The notes beneath the pieces were generated by a model. The model was not told where the DNA came from. It worked only from the letters and a program-made list of their open reading frames with translations, and searched no databases. Made by a program: the position numbers and the translations under genes. From Thermodesulfovibrionales bacterium (GTDB lineage Bacteria > Nitrospirota > Thermodesulfovibrionia > Thermodesulfovibrionales > UBA1546), in assembly GCA_919901705.1 (NCBI GenBank), contig CAKKPR010000059.1, positions 1 through 13,034 of the forward strand: a stretch of 13,034 bases of DNA, in the 5' to 3' direction. Below are positions 13,009 through 13,034 of this stretch, piece by piece (the stretch's first letter is position 1; every line of letters starts with the position of its first letter).

Positions 13009-13034
13009 TTAAACGCGGGCTTTACTCCGATTCT
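12987..13034 (+). CDS. Possible 5' end of the next gene (partial)
   Basis: The frame from the ATG at 12987 (MDNKQKLIKRGLYSDS) stays open to the window edge, with a stop codon just upstream in frame. Only 16 codons are visible and no good ribosome-binding site is adjacent, although a GGGAGGGAAG stretch lies further upstream at about 12954-12963. It could be the start of a protein encoded beyond the window; no function can be assigned. Confidence 0.35.
   Translation, partial: MDNKQKLIKRGLYSDS

Overview
The window looks like a chromosomal segment of a Gram-negative-type bacterium with moderate GC content. An inner-membrane/periplasmic adaptor efflux system, GatB, a small SRP RNA next to dnaX, and EttA all fit that. 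Protein style and the abundance of short intergenic repeats suggest Nitrospirota or a deltaproteobacterial relative. That is an impression from reading, not a computed placement.

Layout, left to right. (1) 1-783: the 3' part of gatB. (2) 852-1811: a stand-alone radical SAM/SPASM protein behind its own promoter. (3) 1909-1999: tRNA-Ser(GGA), followed by a repeat-rich gap (2017-2154) with a 7-bp G-rich array and a REP/MITE-like palindrome. (4) 2175-6392: a tight four-gene operon encoding a HlyD/MacA-type adaptor, a MacB/LolD-type ATPase and two different FtsX-type permeases. Its genes abut or overlap, and a possible terminator follows. (5) 6493-8786: the SRP RNA, dnaX and ybaB, a widely conserved order. 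recR, the usual third gene, is missing. (6) 8757-9434 on the minus strand: a membrane-anchored protein with a degenerate phospholipase-D-like motif, overlapping the end of ybaB. (7) 9513-11070: an accessory stretch with a RelE-type toxin-antitoxin pair, a membrane protein of unknown function, a lone antitoxin-like gene and two copies of a 41-42-bp direct repeat. (8) 11125-12917: a 36-codon ORF overlapping the start of ettA, then ettA. Two doubtful small reading frames lie at the right edge.

Functional themes. Translation and replication housekeeping (gatB, tRNA-Ser, SRP RNA, dnaX, ybaB, ettA) is interrupted by an export operon and a small defence/addiction-type insert. The most unusual signal is the repeats. 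Short-period degenerate arrays and palindromes of the kind seen between genes here also occur inside dnaX, in frame, where they make up much of the linker before its C-terminal domain. I did not find convincing evidence for a wholly new multi-gene system. The repeat biology and the small ORF coupled to ettA are the points most worth checking.
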